This document shows positions 1 to 8,973 of a stretch of DNA of 64,000 bases, piece by piece; position 1 is the stretch's first letter, and each line of letters starts with the position of its first letter. The stretch spans positions 1 through 64,000 of the forward strand of contig QYZZ01000033.1 in NCBI GenBank assembly GCA_003838145.1. Direction: 5' to 3'. The notes below the pieces were generated by a model. That model saw only the letters and a list, made by a program, of their open reading frames with translations, was not told where the DNA came from and ran no database searches. A program made the position numbers and the translations under genes. The stretch is from Tindallia sp. MSAO_Bac2 (GTDB lineage: Bacteria > Bacillota > Clostridia > Peptostreptococcales > Tindalliaceae).

Positions 1-130
1 CCATGCTCTTTTTGAGGGCTGACGTTAGATGTTTTTGGGTTGCTTCCTTTTCTTTCCTTTTTCGAGGTGTTACGGGCCTATGGACCCATGGTTTTTGGGT
101 TTGATTTCCGAGAGGCTACTGTACTTAAAC

Positions 131-1471
131 TTAATCTGCAGCGTTTGCTGCAATTTGAACAATATCCCATACAGTTGCAAAGGGAGGAGCATAGCAGAAG
201 TCTGTCATGCCAAGCTCTTCCGGCGTCATCTTCTGATGAATTGCCAGCGCCAGCACATCCAGTCTTTTTCCACTTTCTACCGGTCCAATCAGCTGTGCTC
301 CTAAAATCACCCGATTCTCCTTATGATAGATCAGTTTGATGGTAACAGGTGAAGCACCAGGGTATGATTTTGCATGGCTGTACCCTTTTACTGTAACTGT
401 GCTGACTGGTATATTTTCATTTTCAGCTTCCTTTTCTGTTATTCCAGTTTTTCCAAAAGCTAAATCCATCACCTTAACAATGGAAGTTCCCAGTATTCCC
501 TGCATTTCTTCGGCCTTTCCAGCGATGACGCTGCCGGCAATTTTCCCCTGTTTATTAGCAGTTGTACCCAGCGGCATGTAAACGTTTTTTTCGAGTACTC
601 TATGAAAAACCGTGGCACAGTCTCCAGCGGCAAATACATCTTTCAGGTTTGTTCGGCTTTGATCATCCGTTATAATGGCTCCCTTTTCCGTCATGGATAT
701 ACCGGAATTTTTAAGCCATTCCGTGTTAGGCCTTATGCCCAAAGCAAAAATCACCATTTCCGCCTTATATCGCTGCCAGTCCGTCACCACATGCTGGGCC
801 TTCATACTTCCCTCTACTCTTCTCACCGTTTCTTCGAGTCGAATGGCAGCGCCATGTTTTTTAAGCTCTTCAGTCGCTGCTGCTCCAAATTCCGAATCCA
901 TGTTGTTTAACAGTTGAGTCGGTCTTTGAATCATGGTGACTTTCATCCCTCTTTTCAGCATAGCTTCTGCCACTTCCACATTAATGTATCCGCCACCCAC
1001 CAGGGCTACATGTTTTACATTCTGATCCTTTATGTACCGGTTAATCCTTTCCGCATCCGGAATTGTCTTCAGTAAAAACACACCATCCAGTTGTGTCCCC
1101 TCCATATCAGGGCATACAGGATCTGCACCTGTAGCAATTACCAGATAGTCGTAGGATACCTTTTTCGTTTCTCCGTTTTGACAGTTTTTAACAGTCACTT
1201 TTTTCGAGTGGTGGTCCAGTTCAAGGGCTTCATGATTCAGCTGAATGCGGATGCCTTTTTCCAGGAATTGCTCCGGCGTCCTGACCACCAACGCTTCAGC
1301 ATCTTTTAAATGCCCCGCCAGATAGTATGGTAGTCCACATTGACCATAAGCCACATGTTTTCCCCGTTCATAAACAATTACATCCAATTCCGGGTTTTCC
1401 CGTTTTGCTTTGGATGCGGCACTCATTCCTGCTGCTACACCACCAATAACGATCAGCCTTTTATTTGCCAC
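131..1471 (-). CDS. CoA-disulfide reductase / NADH oxidase family flavoprotein
   Basis: Cytoplasmic FAD- and NAD(P)H-dependent pyridine nucleotide-disulfide oxidoreductase of 446 aa. An N-terminal FAD Rossmann motif (IVIGGVAAG) lies at about residues 7-15. The single redox cysteine Cys45 sits in AYGQCGLPYY, the arrangement of CoA-disulfide reductases and NADH oxidases rather than the CxxxxC of glutathione reductases. A second dinucleotide motif (VGGGYIN) is at about 158-164, a FAAGDCA FAD motif follows, and a C-terminal dimerisation domain ends the protein. The GTG start is preceded by AAAGGAG. The family reduces CoA disulfide, polysulfide or oxygen; which of these applies cannot be read from sequence. 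The gene is divergent from the DUF2953-gerW pair. Confidence 0.85.
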   Translation of the reverse strand: MANKRLIVIGGVAAGMSAASKAKRENPELDVIVYERGKHVAYGQCGLPYYLAGHLKDAEALVVRTPEQFLEKGIRIQLNHEALELDHHSKKVTVKNCQNGETKKVSYDYLVIATGADPVCPDMEGTQLDGVFLLKTIPDAERINRYIKDQNVKHVALVGGGYINVEVAEAMLKRGMKVTMIQRPTQLLNNMDSEFGAAATEELKKHGAAIRLEETVRRVEGSMKAQHVVTDWQRYKAEMVIFALGIRPNTEWLKNSGISMTEKGAIITDDQSRTNLKDVFAAGDCATVFHRVLEKNVYMPLGTTANKQGKIAGSVIAGKAEEMQGILGTSIVKVMDLAFGKTGITEKEAENENIPVSTVTVKGYSHAKSYPGASPVTIKLIYHKENRVILGAQLIGPVESGKRLDVLALAIHQKMTPEELGMTDFCYAPPFATVWDIVQIAANAAD

Positions 1472-1556
1472 GGTACATCACTCCTTTGAGATCCTTAAAA
1501 TTTTTTTTATTATGTTGCATACAAATTGAAACTTTTTTTATTTTTTTTAGTAGTTA

Positions 1557-1573
1557 GTATTAGTAGCTAATAC
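1557..1573. promoter_or_regulatory. perfect inverted repeat between divergent genes
   Basis: GTATTAGTAGCTAATAC is a 7-bp perfect inverted repeat with a 3-bp centre. It lies in an AT-rich divergent intergenic region between the flavoprotein and the DUF2953 gene, so it could be an operator. No regulator can be named. Confidence 0.3.
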
Positions 1574-1677
1574 ATGAAGGCATTGTTATTTACAAAATAT
1601 GTACCCTACTTAACCCTAACCATTCAGGGATAAACAGGATAAAATGAAATCTATAGAGAAACTGCCAGGTGATTTTC

Positions 1678-2352
1678 ATGCTCATAGTACTTTTTCAATT
1701 GTTGCTTATTTTGTTAGCGATCTTGCTGTTGTTGCTTTTACTGGCAATTATGGTTCCCTTTGGATATCATGTAACCGCCAGTTATCTCAACGGTGGCTAC
1801 GATGTTTTTCTTTGCGGCAAATGGTTTTGGGGGTTCATCAGGTTTAGCGCCAGCTTCAAAGACTCAGACAAACCTGAATTAAATTTTAAATTGTTGGGCT
1901 GTCATCTGCCGACACCTCAGGAATTGGATAAAACCAACACTGCAAAGCCCAGGAAGACCAAAGCAGCAGACACAACTGATACAACAACAAAAGAAAAAAG
2001 GGAGCTGTTGAATATCAACCTGCTTCGAGATGTTACAAAGTTTTTGAAGCAACTCTTCCGGTACATGACTCCAAAAAAATTGTCATTGGTTATTTATTCC
2101 GGTTTTGATGATCCATATTATATAGCAATTTTGAATTGCTGGATTCAGGCCTTATCCGGCATCAAAACTTCCGGTTCCAGAAAAATCAGTTTGCACCCTG
2201 TTTTCCATGAAGAAACCATTAGAGCTTATTTTAAAATAAAAGGCACACTGGTTCCATTCGTATTGCTGTACTATTTACTGCAACTGGTATTTTGCCAGTC
2301 AGTAAGAAAAATATGGGTGTCTGCGATTAAGCATGCACTTAAAAATAAATGA
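1678..2352 (+). CDS. DUF2953 membrane-anchored protein
   Basis: 224 aa. A very hydrophobic N-terminal segment (residues 1 to about 25, leucine run) acts as a membrane anchor. It is followed by a charged region with Lys/Thr-rich linker and a C-terminal part resembling DUF2953, a family commonly found beside the gerW/ytfJ sporulation gene in Firmicutes; that is the arrangement here. The ATG at 1678 is preferred over an in-frame GTG 9 bp upstream because AGGTG lies 6 nt before the ATG. The gene ends 13 bp before gerW, so the two are probably cotranscribed. Biochemical function unknown; a role in spore formation is inferred only from linkage. Confidence 0.7.
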   Translation: MLIVLFQLLLILLAILLLLLLLAIMVPFGYHVTASYLNGGYDVFLCGKWFWGFIRFSASFKDSDKPELNFKLLGCHLPTPQELDKTNTAKPRKTKAADTTDTTTKEKRELLNINLLRDVTKFLKQLFRYMTPKKLSLVIYSGFDDPYYIAILNCWIQALSGIKTSGSRKISLHPVFHEETIRAYFKIKGTLVPFVLLYYLLQLVFCQSVRKIWVSAIKHALKNK

Positions 2353-2365
2353 AGGAGGAAAGAAA

Positions 2366-2758
2366 ATGTCAATGAATCTTAACGAAAACATGTCCGTAAT
2401 GTTTGAAAAGCTGGAAAAATTTTTCACATCAAAAACGGTGGTGGGGGAAGCTGTTCAAGTAGCAGATGTCACCATCATTCCTCTGCTGAATATCTCTTTT
2501 GGCCTTGGACTGGGTGGTGGAGACGGAGTAGACGAAAAGGGAAACAAGGGAGTAGGCAGCGGAAGTGGACTGGGAGCAAAAGCTGTGCCAACTGCCGTTT
2601 TGGTAGTTAAAGGCGGAGATGTGCAGGTGCTCTCCATAAATCAGCGAAGCGGGTTGGAGAAGCTAGTTGACCTTGTACCAGACATTCTGGAAAAAGTGGA
2701 TTTTCCGCATTGTTGCGAAGGAGAAGAGAAAGAAGCCTCTGATACTAATCAGGAATGA
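2366..2758 (+). CDS. gerW: GerW/YtfJ family sporulation protein
   Basis: 130 aa, matching the family length. The N-terminal pattern MSMNLNENMSVMFEKLE and the glycine-rich core around residues 45-80 (FGLGLGGGDG, GSGSGLGAKAVPTA) are typical of YtfJ/GerW, a forespore protein of spore-forming Firmicutes needed for normal germination in Bacillus. The ATG at 2366 follows GGAGG by 7 nt, so upstream in-frame codons are not used. It is the downstream gene of a two-gene unit with the DUF2953 protein, closed by a hairpin terminator shared with lipA. Confidence 0.85.
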   Translation: MSMNLNENMSVMFEKLEKFFTSKTVVGEAVQVADVTIIPLLNISFGLGLGGGDGVDEKGNKGVGSGSGLGAKAVPTAVLVVKGGDVQVLSINQRSGLEKLVDLVPDILEKVDFPHCCEGEEKEASDTNQE

Positions 2759-2759
2759 T

Positions 2760-2789
2760 CAAAAAAAGCCGCAATCAGCGGCTTTTTTT
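2760..2789. terminator. bidirectional terminator between gerW and lipA
   Basis: AAAAAGCCGC / GCGGCTTTTT stem with a 5-nt loop and poly-A/poly-T flanks. It terminates gerW on the plus strand and lipA on the minus strand. The lipA stop codon (2775-2777) lies inside the hairpin. Confidence 0.85.
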
Positions 2790-3647
2790 ACTCAGTACTT
2801 CCATGGCGCGCGCAGCATTATAAGAGCTGCGAATGAAAGGACCGCTTTCCACAAAGGAAATACCTTTTTTCAGGCCCTGCTCCCTGTATAGTTCAAACTG
2901 TTCAGGGGTTACAAATTCCTCAACCGGCAGATGCTCTGAGGAAGGTTGCAAGTATTGTCCAATGGTCAGAATATCACAGTTTATTTCTGCCAGGATCTCC
3001 ATGACTTCTTCCATTTCTTCCGGTGTTTCACCCAGGCCGACCATGATCCCGGTTTTCGATAAAATAGAAGTATCCTTTTCCTTCACTCTCTTAAGCAACT
3101 GAACCGAGCGTTGAAAATCCGCACCAGGTCTCACTTTTTCATAAAGCGAAGGGACGGTTTCAATATTATGGTTTAGTATTTCCGGTTTTTCCTCCAGGAT
3201 GGTATCCAATGCAGCTTCATCACCTTTAAGATCAGGAATTAGTACTTCTATGCTGGTACCCGGATTCATTTTCCGAACAGTTTTGATGGTTTTAGCAAAG
3301 TGAGCTGCTCCTCCATCCGACAAATCATCCCTGGTTACTGAAGTGATAACAGCATGCTTAAGCTGTAGTTCCCTGACTGCTTCAGCCACATGCCGCGGTT
3401 CTTCCTGATCCAGTACGGGTACTTCTCCTTTTCCAACTGCACAGAATCGGCATCCTCTGGTGCAAACATCACCCATAATCATGAAGGTAGCCGTTCGATT
3501 TTCAAAGCATTCGCCAACATTGGGACAGTTGGCTTCCTGGCAAACAGTATGCAAAGACAAGTCTTTTACCATTGCCTGCATCCGGTCCAGACTTTTTTTG
3601 TCCGGCATTTTTTTTCTAAGCCATTCCGGCTTGCGTTTCACTGGCAA
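2775..3647 (-). CDS. lipA: lipoyl synthase (radical SAM)
   Basis: 290 aa. Inserts two sulfur atoms into protein-bound octanoyl groups to form the lipoyl cofactor. Two Fe-S motifs are visible: the auxiliary cluster cysteines C36, C41, C47 (CQEANCPNVGEC) and the radical-SAM cluster C62, C66, C69 (CTRGCRFC). Downstream elements such as NHNIETVP and QYLQPS are family hallmarks. The gene overlaps the end of lipB by 32 bp, so the pair is translationally linked. lipB-lipA implies de novo lipoylation for 2-oxoacid dehydrogenase or glycine cleavage H protein. Confidence 0.95.
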   Translation of the reverse strand: MPVKRKPEWLRKKMPDKKSLDRMQAMVKDLSLHTVCQEANCPNVGECFENRTATFMIMGDVCTRGCRFCAVGKGEVPVLDQEEPRHVAEAVRELQLKHAVITSVTRDDLSDGGAAHFAKTIKTVRKMNPGTSIEVLIPDLKGDEAALDTILEEKPEILNHNIETVPSLYEKVRPGADFQRSVQLLKRVKEKDTSILSKTGIMVGLGETPEEMEEVMEILAEINCDILTIGQYLQPSSEHLPVEEFVTPEQFELYREQGLKKGISFVESGPFIRSSYNAARAMEVLSKKSR

Positions 3648-4314
3648 TTTGTTTCACCTCTTCCAGAGATATTGGTTCTAATTCCGCTTTATATAATTGT
3701 TCAAAGGTTCTTTCCATAATTCGTATTATTTCCTCACGCTTATAGGCTTTACCGATCTTATCCAGGGAAGTTACTCCATATTCAGTAATACCACATGGAT
3801 TTATTAATCTGAAATGGTCCAGATTCGTCTGGTGATTCAGTGCAAATCCATGCATTGTCGACCATCGTTTAATCGCCACTCCCAAAGCACAGATTTTTTC
3901 GTCACCTACCCAAATACCCCGGTATTTTTCTTTTCGACCGCTGTCTACACCGACGGATTGCAGTGTCTGAATAATCCATTCTTCCATCTGCCACACAAAC
4001 CATTGAACATCCTTCCTGAAATGTTCCATGTTCACCAGCAAATATCCAACAATCTGCCCCGGCCCATGATACGTTACATTGCCACCCCGATTACTTTCAA
4101 ACACTTGAAATCCCTGATTCTTTACTGCTTCCAAAGGAAACAGAAAATCTTCTTCCTTCCGGTTTCTTCCCAGTGTAAACACAGGCGGGTGTTCAACAAA
4201 AAACAAAAAACCAGGTATTTGACGGTGCTGTTGCAGGTAACGATTTATCTGCATTTGCAGATTGAATGCTTCTTCATAATCCATTTTCCCAAAATCAACC
4301 GTCTTTATTTCCAC
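3616..4314 (-). CDS. lipB: octanoyl-[ACP]:protein N-octanoyltransferase
   Basis: 232 aa. Transfers octanoate from acyl carrier protein to lipoyl domains, the step before LipA. Signature RGGNVTYHGPGQ at residues 76-87; the catalytic pair is visible as Lys140 (in GDEKICALGVAIKRW) and Cys174 (in INPCGI), giving the acyl-thioester intermediate. It is followed directly by lipA with overlapping reading frames. Confidence 0.95.
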   Translation of the reverse strand: MEIKTVDFGKMDYEEAFNLQMQINRYLQQHRQIPGFLFFVEHPPVFTLGRNRKEEDFLFPLEAVKNQGFQVFESNRGGNVTYHGPGQIVGYLLVNMEHFRKDVQWFVWQMEEWIIQTLQSVGVDSGRKEKYRGIWVGDEKICALGVAIKRWSTMHGFALNHQTNLDHFRLINPCGITEYGVTSLDKIGKAYKREEIIRIMERTFEQLYKAELEPISLEEVKQIASETQAGMA

Positions 4315-4332
4315 TAATCTTTCACCTTCTTT

Positions 4333-5544
4333 TCAGTCTTCTCTGTTCAGCAAGACAGCCATCGTCGTACCCAAACCCGGCTGGCTTTCAATAATCATTT
4401 CTGCTCCTGTCTGTTCAATCAGTTCCCTGGAAATAAGCAGACCCATTCCGGTACCTTTTTCATCAGCTGTTCCTGGCTGGCTTTCCCCTTTATCCGTCAT
4501 AATTTTTTTTGCCTGTTCCTTCGTCATGCCAACACCCGTGTCTTTAACTCCTATCTTAAGTCCGGATTTATTTTCTTCAGCGAAGAGTAGTACAGTTCCT
4601 CCAGGCTTGGTGTATTTAAGGGCATTGCTGATATAATTCCGAAGCACGGTTTTAAGTACATTGTAGTCATATTGTATTTCCAGATCCACATTCATTGTCT
4701 TATCAATGGTCAGTTCAATCTTCTTTTGATCTGCCTGTTGTTTAAAAAAATTCTTCATTTCCCTAAAAACTGGCAGCACAGCAAAACGTTCCGGCTCTTT
4801 ATCAGTTCCATCCTGCTGCGTTTTTGCCCATTGCAGGATATTTTCCAGTAGTGAATAACTATTTTTGGAAGCATCAAACAATTCTTTAATAATCATATCT
4901 TTCTCTTCTTCTGAAAAGGATTCAGGCTCTTCCAGCATAATGCCAAAAAGATTTACCACGTTACCAATGGAATTTTTCAAGTCATGGGCCATAATACGCA
5001 TCATTCGATTCATGATTTTATTGGATTTTTTAAGTGCCTGTTCCGACTCAAAAAGTTGCTTTTCCGCCAGTTTTCTTTCGGTTATATCAAAAACGATTCC
5101 ACGTATGCGGTAGGGCTTTCCCTTATCCGTCCATTCAATTATTTTACCCCGATCATAAAACCATTTGACTTTTCCGGTTCGGGTTAAAATTCGATACTCG
5201 GTTTCATAAACCGGCTTATCTCCCTGCAAATGATCCCGCATATCTTTGTTGGCTTTATCACGGTCTTCCGGGTGAATCATCGCTACAAAATCATCAATAC
5301 TGAAGGAATCTTTTTCCGGGTTATACTCCAGGGCTTCAAGCTTTAAAGGGTTAGCGTGCACTTTTCTCGTTACATAATCCATTTCCCAGTGACCCAAGTT
5401 GCCTGCCCAGGCAAATTCCAGTTTTTCATCCTGCGCTCTTTCCCTTAGCAACTCCAGCTCTCTCTTTTTTAGCAGCTCTATTTCAGCTTCGCTCTCTTTC
5501 AGTTTTTTGCTCAGTTCTTCGATGTAACCATCTTTATCCTTCAA
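4333..5544 (-). CDS. PAS-domain sensor histidine kinase
   Basis: 403 aa, probably soluble: no transmembrane segment is seen. Domains in order: N-terminal coiled coil (about 5-40), PAS/PAC domain (about 45-165, ending in GIVFDITERK), HisKA with the phosphoaccepting His in MAHDLKN, and a HATPase domain with N box (NYISNALKYT), DTGVGMT and GTGMGLLI. The TTG start at 5544 is chosen because GGGAGGG lies 6 nt upstream, within the last codons of ddl; the ddl stop is 2 nt before it. No response regulator is adjacent, so it is an orphan kinase of unknown signal. Confidence 0.85.
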   Translation of the reverse strand: MKDKDGYIEELSKKLKESEAEIELLKKRELELLRERAQDEKLEFAWAGNLGHWEMDYVTRKVHANPLKLEALEYNPEKDSFSIDDFVAMIHPEDRDKANKDMRDHLQGDKPVYETEYRILTRTGKVKWFYDRGKIIEWTDKGKPYRIRGIVFDITERKLAEKQLFESEQALKKSNKIMNRMMRIMAHDLKNSIGNVVNLFGIMLEEPESFSEEEKDMIIKELFDASKNSYSLLENILQWAKTQQDGTDKEPERFAVLPVFREMKNFFKQQADQKKIELTIDKTMNVDLEIQYDYNVLKTVLRNYISNALKYTKPGGTVLLFAEENKSGLKIGVKDTGVGMTKEQAKKIMTDKGESQPGTADEKGTGMGLLISRELIEQTGAEMIIESQPGLGTTMAVLLNRED

Positions 5545-5546
5545 GC

Positions 5547-6662
5547 TTATCCCTCCCCGTCGACGCTGCAATACGCTAATTTATCCTCAATGGCTTCCTC
5601 AATGAGGCAGGTAATGAGTTTTTTATAGGACAATCCGGATGCCTCCCACATTTTGGGATACATGCTGATTTTTGTAAATCCGGGCATGGTATTTATTTCA
5701 TTTACCAGCAGTTGGCCTGTTTTCCTGTCCAGGAAAAAGTCAACCCGTGCCAGGCCTTTGCACTCCAGCAACTGATAAACCCGGATTGAAAGTTCTTTTG
5801 CTTTTTCAGTATCCTGCTCAGACAGTTCTGCCGGTATTTTATAATGGCTTTTGCCCGCCAAATACTTATCTTCGTAATCATAAAACTCCCGCGATGGAAT
5901 GATTTCCGCCGGAGCTGCCACTATTGGGTCCTGGTAATGGCCCAATACAGCACATTCAATTTCCCGGCCTTCAACAAAAGCTTCTACCACCACTTTTGAA
6001 TCATGAACCAAGGCTTTCTTCAAAGCTTCTTCCAGTTCCTTCGGGTGAGAAGCTTTGCTGATTCCAACACTGGAGCCCATCCTGGCCGGTTTGACGAACA
6101 TCGGGAAATTCAAATCTCTTTCCAGCTCATTTATCAGACTATCGTTAATTGTTCCTGATCTTATCAGATCAACAACCCGGTAGGGTGCCTGGTCTATTTT
6201 TTCATTTTCCAGCAGTTTTTTAGTAAATGCCTTATCCATGGCCAATGCAGATGTCATTACTCCGGCACCGGCATAAGGGATGTTGCAAGCCTGCAGAAGT
6301 CCCTGCAATGTTCCATCTTCACCGTAAGGTCCATGAAGAATCGGCAGGGCCATATCAACCTGGATTTTTTCCCAGGAATGATTGTCACATGCTATCAATA
6401 CCGACTCTCCGGGAATCAGCTGTATGTTCTTCCGATATTCTTCATATTCAAATCGGGCTTCTTCAAACCCCTCCCATTTTTCTTTCTGAATATCAAACTG
6501 CCTTTCATACAACTGAAATACACCTTCCGGTGTAATGCCAACGGGGATGATTTCAAAAATTTCCTTATCCATATTTTTCAGAACCGATGCCGCAGACATC
6601 AGAGAAACTTCATGTTCTGATGAGGGGCCTCCAAACAATACCAGTACTTTTGTCAATTTCAT
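5547..6662 (-). CDS. ddl: D-alanine--D-alanine ligase
   Basis: 371 aa ATP-grasp ligase that joins two D-Ala for peptidoglycan precursors. N-terminal VLVLFGGPSSEHEVSLMSA is the family signature; HGPYGEDG, the ATP-binding region MFVKPARMGSSVGI, EFYDYEDKY and the C-terminal VNEINTMPGFT metal/ATP loop are all present. The ATG at 6662 gives the expected family N-terminus and has AAAGG 8 nt upstream; an in-frame GTG would add 13 residues unlike the family. The downstream histidine kinase starts 2 nt after its stop. Confidence 0.95.
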   Translation of the reverse strand: MKLTKVLVLFGGPSSEHEVSLMSAASVLKNMDKEIFEIIPVGITPEGVFQLYERQFDIQKEKWEGFEEARFEYEEYRKNIQLIPGESVLIACDNHSWEKIQVDMALPILHGPYGEDGTLQGLLQACNIPYAGAGVMTSALAMDKAFTKKLLENEKIDQAPYRVVDLIRSGTINDSLINELERDLNFPMFVKPARMGSSVGISKASHPKELEEALKKALVHDSKVVVEAFVEGREIECAVLGHYQDPIVAAPAEIIPSREFYDYEDKYLAGKSHYKIPAELSEQDTEKAKELSIRVYQLLECKGLARVDFFLDRKTGQLLVNEINTMPGFTKISMYPKMWEASGLSYKKLITCLIEEAIEDKLAYCSVDGEG

Positions 6663-6754
6663 ATCCTCTGCCTTTCCGGGCCTTCTATCCCCTTCCGTCA
6701 CAAGTTTAATTTGAATGTCGTTATGTTTTATCTTTTGGTTAATAGTTTTTTGAA

Positions 6755-6815
6755 TTTAATTATCCATTATCAATCATCAATTCTCAATTGCAATTACCGC
6801 ACGGCATCTTTGTTC
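6755..6815 (-). repeat. dispersed intergenic repeat, copy 1
   Basis: Just after the ispE stop, the minus strand reads GAACAAAGATGC, then after a short variable stretch AATTGATGATTGATAATG and GATAA. A clearly related order of blocks occurs near 35545-35600 (GAACAAAGACGC ... AATTGATGACTGATAA). Together they look like two diverged copies of one short non-coding element. Confidence 0.45.
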
Positions 6816-7697
6816 TCACCTAACCATATATGCTAAATGGGTATCCCGGTAGATCCGCTTAAGTTTTTCATAAGCAGCTTCAGCTCGCTGTCTGGTTTTG
6901 TATAAGCCAAAAACCGTTGGCCCGCTTCCGCTCATCATCGCAGCAAAGGCGTTGAATTCAATTAGTTTTTTGCGGATTTGTTCTATTTCAGGTATCATGG
7001 CTGTTGTTACTGGTTGCAGGACATTCCCCATACTTTCGGACATCATGGCCAGATTTCCTTTTTCCAGAGCATGAATCAATTTTTGATTATCAGGTCGCTC
7101 AGAAATTTCTTCAATGCGAAACGCCCGATAAACATCTGCTGTCGAAGCCGAATAGAGGGGCTTTACAAGCACCAGCCAAAGTGGAGATTTCAGCTTCAGT
7201 GATGTTAATTGTTCACCAATACCTTCCGCCAGCGCTGTTCCGCCCATTAAGCAATATGGGATATCTGCACCCAGGCCTTCTCCAAGCTCCATCAGACGAC
7301 GGAGCGGTACCTGTTTCTTCCAGTATCGGCCCAAAGCCCAAAAAGTTGCCGCTGCGTCCGCACTGCCTCCAGCCAGACCGGCAGCCACGGGTATTTGTTT
7401 TTCGACATGAATTCTGAGGGATTCCTTCATCAGGTTAATGCCATGATATTCTGCCAGCAACTCCGCCGCACGATATACCAAGTTGTTTCTGTTCAATGGT
7501 AGCTTCGACTTATTGGAAGTCAGAGTAATTCCAGGCTTATCCCCATTATGAATTTCAATTAAATCATGAAGCGATATCTGCTGCATAACCATAGATACTT
7601 CGTGATAACCATCCGGTCGTTTCCCAAGAATATCCAATGATAAATTAATTTTTGCGTATGCTTTCTGTCGTATTGGCTCCAATACATTCCACTCCAT
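6816..7697 (-). CDS. ispE: 4-diphosphocytidyl-2-C-methyl-D-erythritol kinase
   Basis: 293 aa GHMP-family kinase of the non-mevalonate (MEP) isoprenoid pathway; phosphorylates CDP-methylerythritol. N-terminal AYAKINLSLDILGKRPDGYH and the GHMP ATP-binding motif PVAAGLAGGSADAAA at residues 103-117 are diagnostic, with the C-terminal MMSGSGPTVFGL motif. The gene follows the DUF362 protein by 9 bp on the same strand. Confidence 0.95.
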   Translation of the reverse strand: MEWNVLEPIRQKAYAKINLSLDILGKRPDGYHEVSMVMQQISLHDLIEIHNGDKPGITLTSNKSKLPLNRNNLVYRAAELLAEYHGINLMKESLRIHVEKQIPVAAGLAGGSADAAATFWALGRYWKKQVPLRRLMELGEGLGADIPYCLMGGTALAEGIGEQLTSLKLKSPLWLVLVKPLYSASTADVYRAFRIEEISERPDNQKLIHALEKGNLAMMSESMGNVLQPVTTAMIPEIEQIRKKLIEFNAFAAMMSGSGPTVFGLYKTRQRAEAAYEKLKRIYRDTHLAYMVR

Positions 7698-7706
7698 TTA
7701 TGATTA

Positions 7707-8864
7707 TTAGCTGCCGCTTAATCGTTTCAAAATTCCCGGCCGATAAATCCATATAGCTTTTTCCGGACACACTTCCTGACAGCAGTAGCAGCGTATGCAC
7801 TTATCGTAAATAAATTCCGGACGACGATGGATCATGCATATAGCATTGGCCGGACATATAGTATCGCACTCATAACAGCTGATACATCTTTCTTTCTGTA
7901 AAACAGGCTTGGGTCTGAGGTGCTTTCGGCTGATCCTGCGAAAAACATTGCCTATTACCGGCCATTTGCTGTACCTTTCCAAAAAATCAGGTTCTTGGGT
8001 GTCCGGAAGTTTAAAGGGTGTCGACCCATTCATTTCCACTCCCTGTATTTCCAGCTCATCCTCTGAAAGGCTGCATAAATTTCTTTTTTCAGCTACCCGC
8101 AGTGTTGGTACCTGCAGCGGATCCACACCCATATATTTTGCCGCCACAGCATCCAGTGCGTGAGGATTTTTCGAAACCAGCAATACTCCTGCTTTTTTGA
8201 TATCACCGGCAGAAGGTCCAGCACCCTCCATAGCATCTATGCCATCCATAACTGACAATGTTGGTTGGGCATATTCACAAATATCCACCATGGCATGTGC
8301 AAAATCTTCTGGTTCTGTAAATCTGAAGTGAAGCTCTGCCTTTTTTAAGCCAGGCATGATGCCAAACATATTTTTTACCGCTCCGGTCATTAACGTCATG
8401 CTGTGGGTCTTCATTTTACAAATATTTATGATATGATCCGTTTCTAAAACTGCCTGAAGTACAGCAAAACTTTTTAGTCTGTATCCTTCTGAATAATGAA
8501 TTTCCTGGGATTCCAGGTTCCAGTTAAGCTTGGCTCCCGTTTCCGATTCTATTCTTTCCATACCAGTTAACCGGTATACTTTTTTTAAGCGTCCTTTCGA
8601 GAAAGGACCTGCAGGACTGTCCGCAATGCTAACACTGGCACCAGCTTCCATCAGCAAGTCCGCTAAAGCAATAACCACCTGAGGGTGAGTTGTTACAGCT
8701 TCCTCCGGAATTTTTCCCGTTAAAAGATTTACTTTAAGAAGCACCCGGTCTCCGGGTTTAATCCATTGACGGAGGCCGCCCAGCGCTTCCATGGCTGCTT
8801 CCAGTTTTATTTTAACGGCTTCAGGGTCATATTCCCGGCACCGCATGGCTACTACTTTTTTCAC
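7707..8864 (-). CDS. DUF362 protein with C-terminal 2x[4Fe-4S] ferredoxin domain
   Basis: 385 aa. Residues 1 to about 300 are a DUF362 domain (GDRVLLKVNLL, HPQVVIALADLL, NICKMKTHSM and AVKNMFGIMPG are typical). The C-terminus carries two CxxCxxCxxxC clusters (CISCYECDTIC and CIRCYCCQEVC), so it probably binds two [4Fe-4S] clusters and takes part in electron transfer. The exact reaction of this family is not established. It is cotranscribed with ispE, and an 18-bp perfect palindrome lies 35 bp upstream of its start. Confidence 0.85.
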   Translation of the reverse strand: MKKVVAMRCREYDPEAVKIKLEAAMEALGGLRQWIKPGDRVLLKVNLLTGKIPEEAVTTHPQVVIALADLLMEAGASVSIADSPAGPFSKGRLKKVYRLTGMERIESETGAKLNWNLESQEIHYSEGYRLKSFAVLQAVLETDHIINICKMKTHSMTLMTGAVKNMFGIMPGLKKAELHFRFTEPEDFAHAMVDICEYAQPTLSVMDGIDAMEGAGPSAGDIKKAGVLLVSKNPHALDAVAAKYMGVDPLQVPTLRVAEKRNLCSLSEDELEIQGVEMNGSTPFKLPDTQEPDFLERYSKWPVIGNVFRRISRKHLRPKPVLQKERCISCYECDTICPANAICMIHRRPEFIYDKCIRCYCCQEVCPEKAIWIYRPGILKRLSGS

Positions 8865-8898
8865 CGGTGTTCCTCCTGTTCAGCCAAATTATCATACT

Positions 8899-8916
8899 CT
8901 TTATTGTACAATAAAG
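8899..8916. promoter_or_regulatory. 18-bp perfect palindrome, candidate operator
   Basis: CTTTATTGTACAATAAAG reads the same on both strands with no central gap. It lies 35 bp upstream of the DUF362-ispE unit, close to a possible -10 (TATGAT on the minus strand, just downstream). With no loop and no T-tract it is more likely an operator for a dimeric regulator than a terminator. Confidence 0.45.
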
Positions 8917-8943
8917 CATATCGAATTACCAGTTCTCATAGGA

Positions 8944-8969
8944 AAAGCTGCGAATGGTTTCGCAGCTTT
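8944..8969 (-). terminator. terminator of argF-carAB operon
   Basis: AAAGCTGCGAA / TTCGCAGCTTT 11-bp stem with a 4-nt loop starts 5 bp after the carB stop. The minus-strand side continues TTTTCC. Confidence 0.8.
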
Positions 8970-8973
8970 GATA

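Noticed and set aside
2455..2637. Minus-strand Pro/Ser-rich ORF within gerW
   Set aside because: A mirror of the Gly-rich gerW coding sequence, with no independent support.
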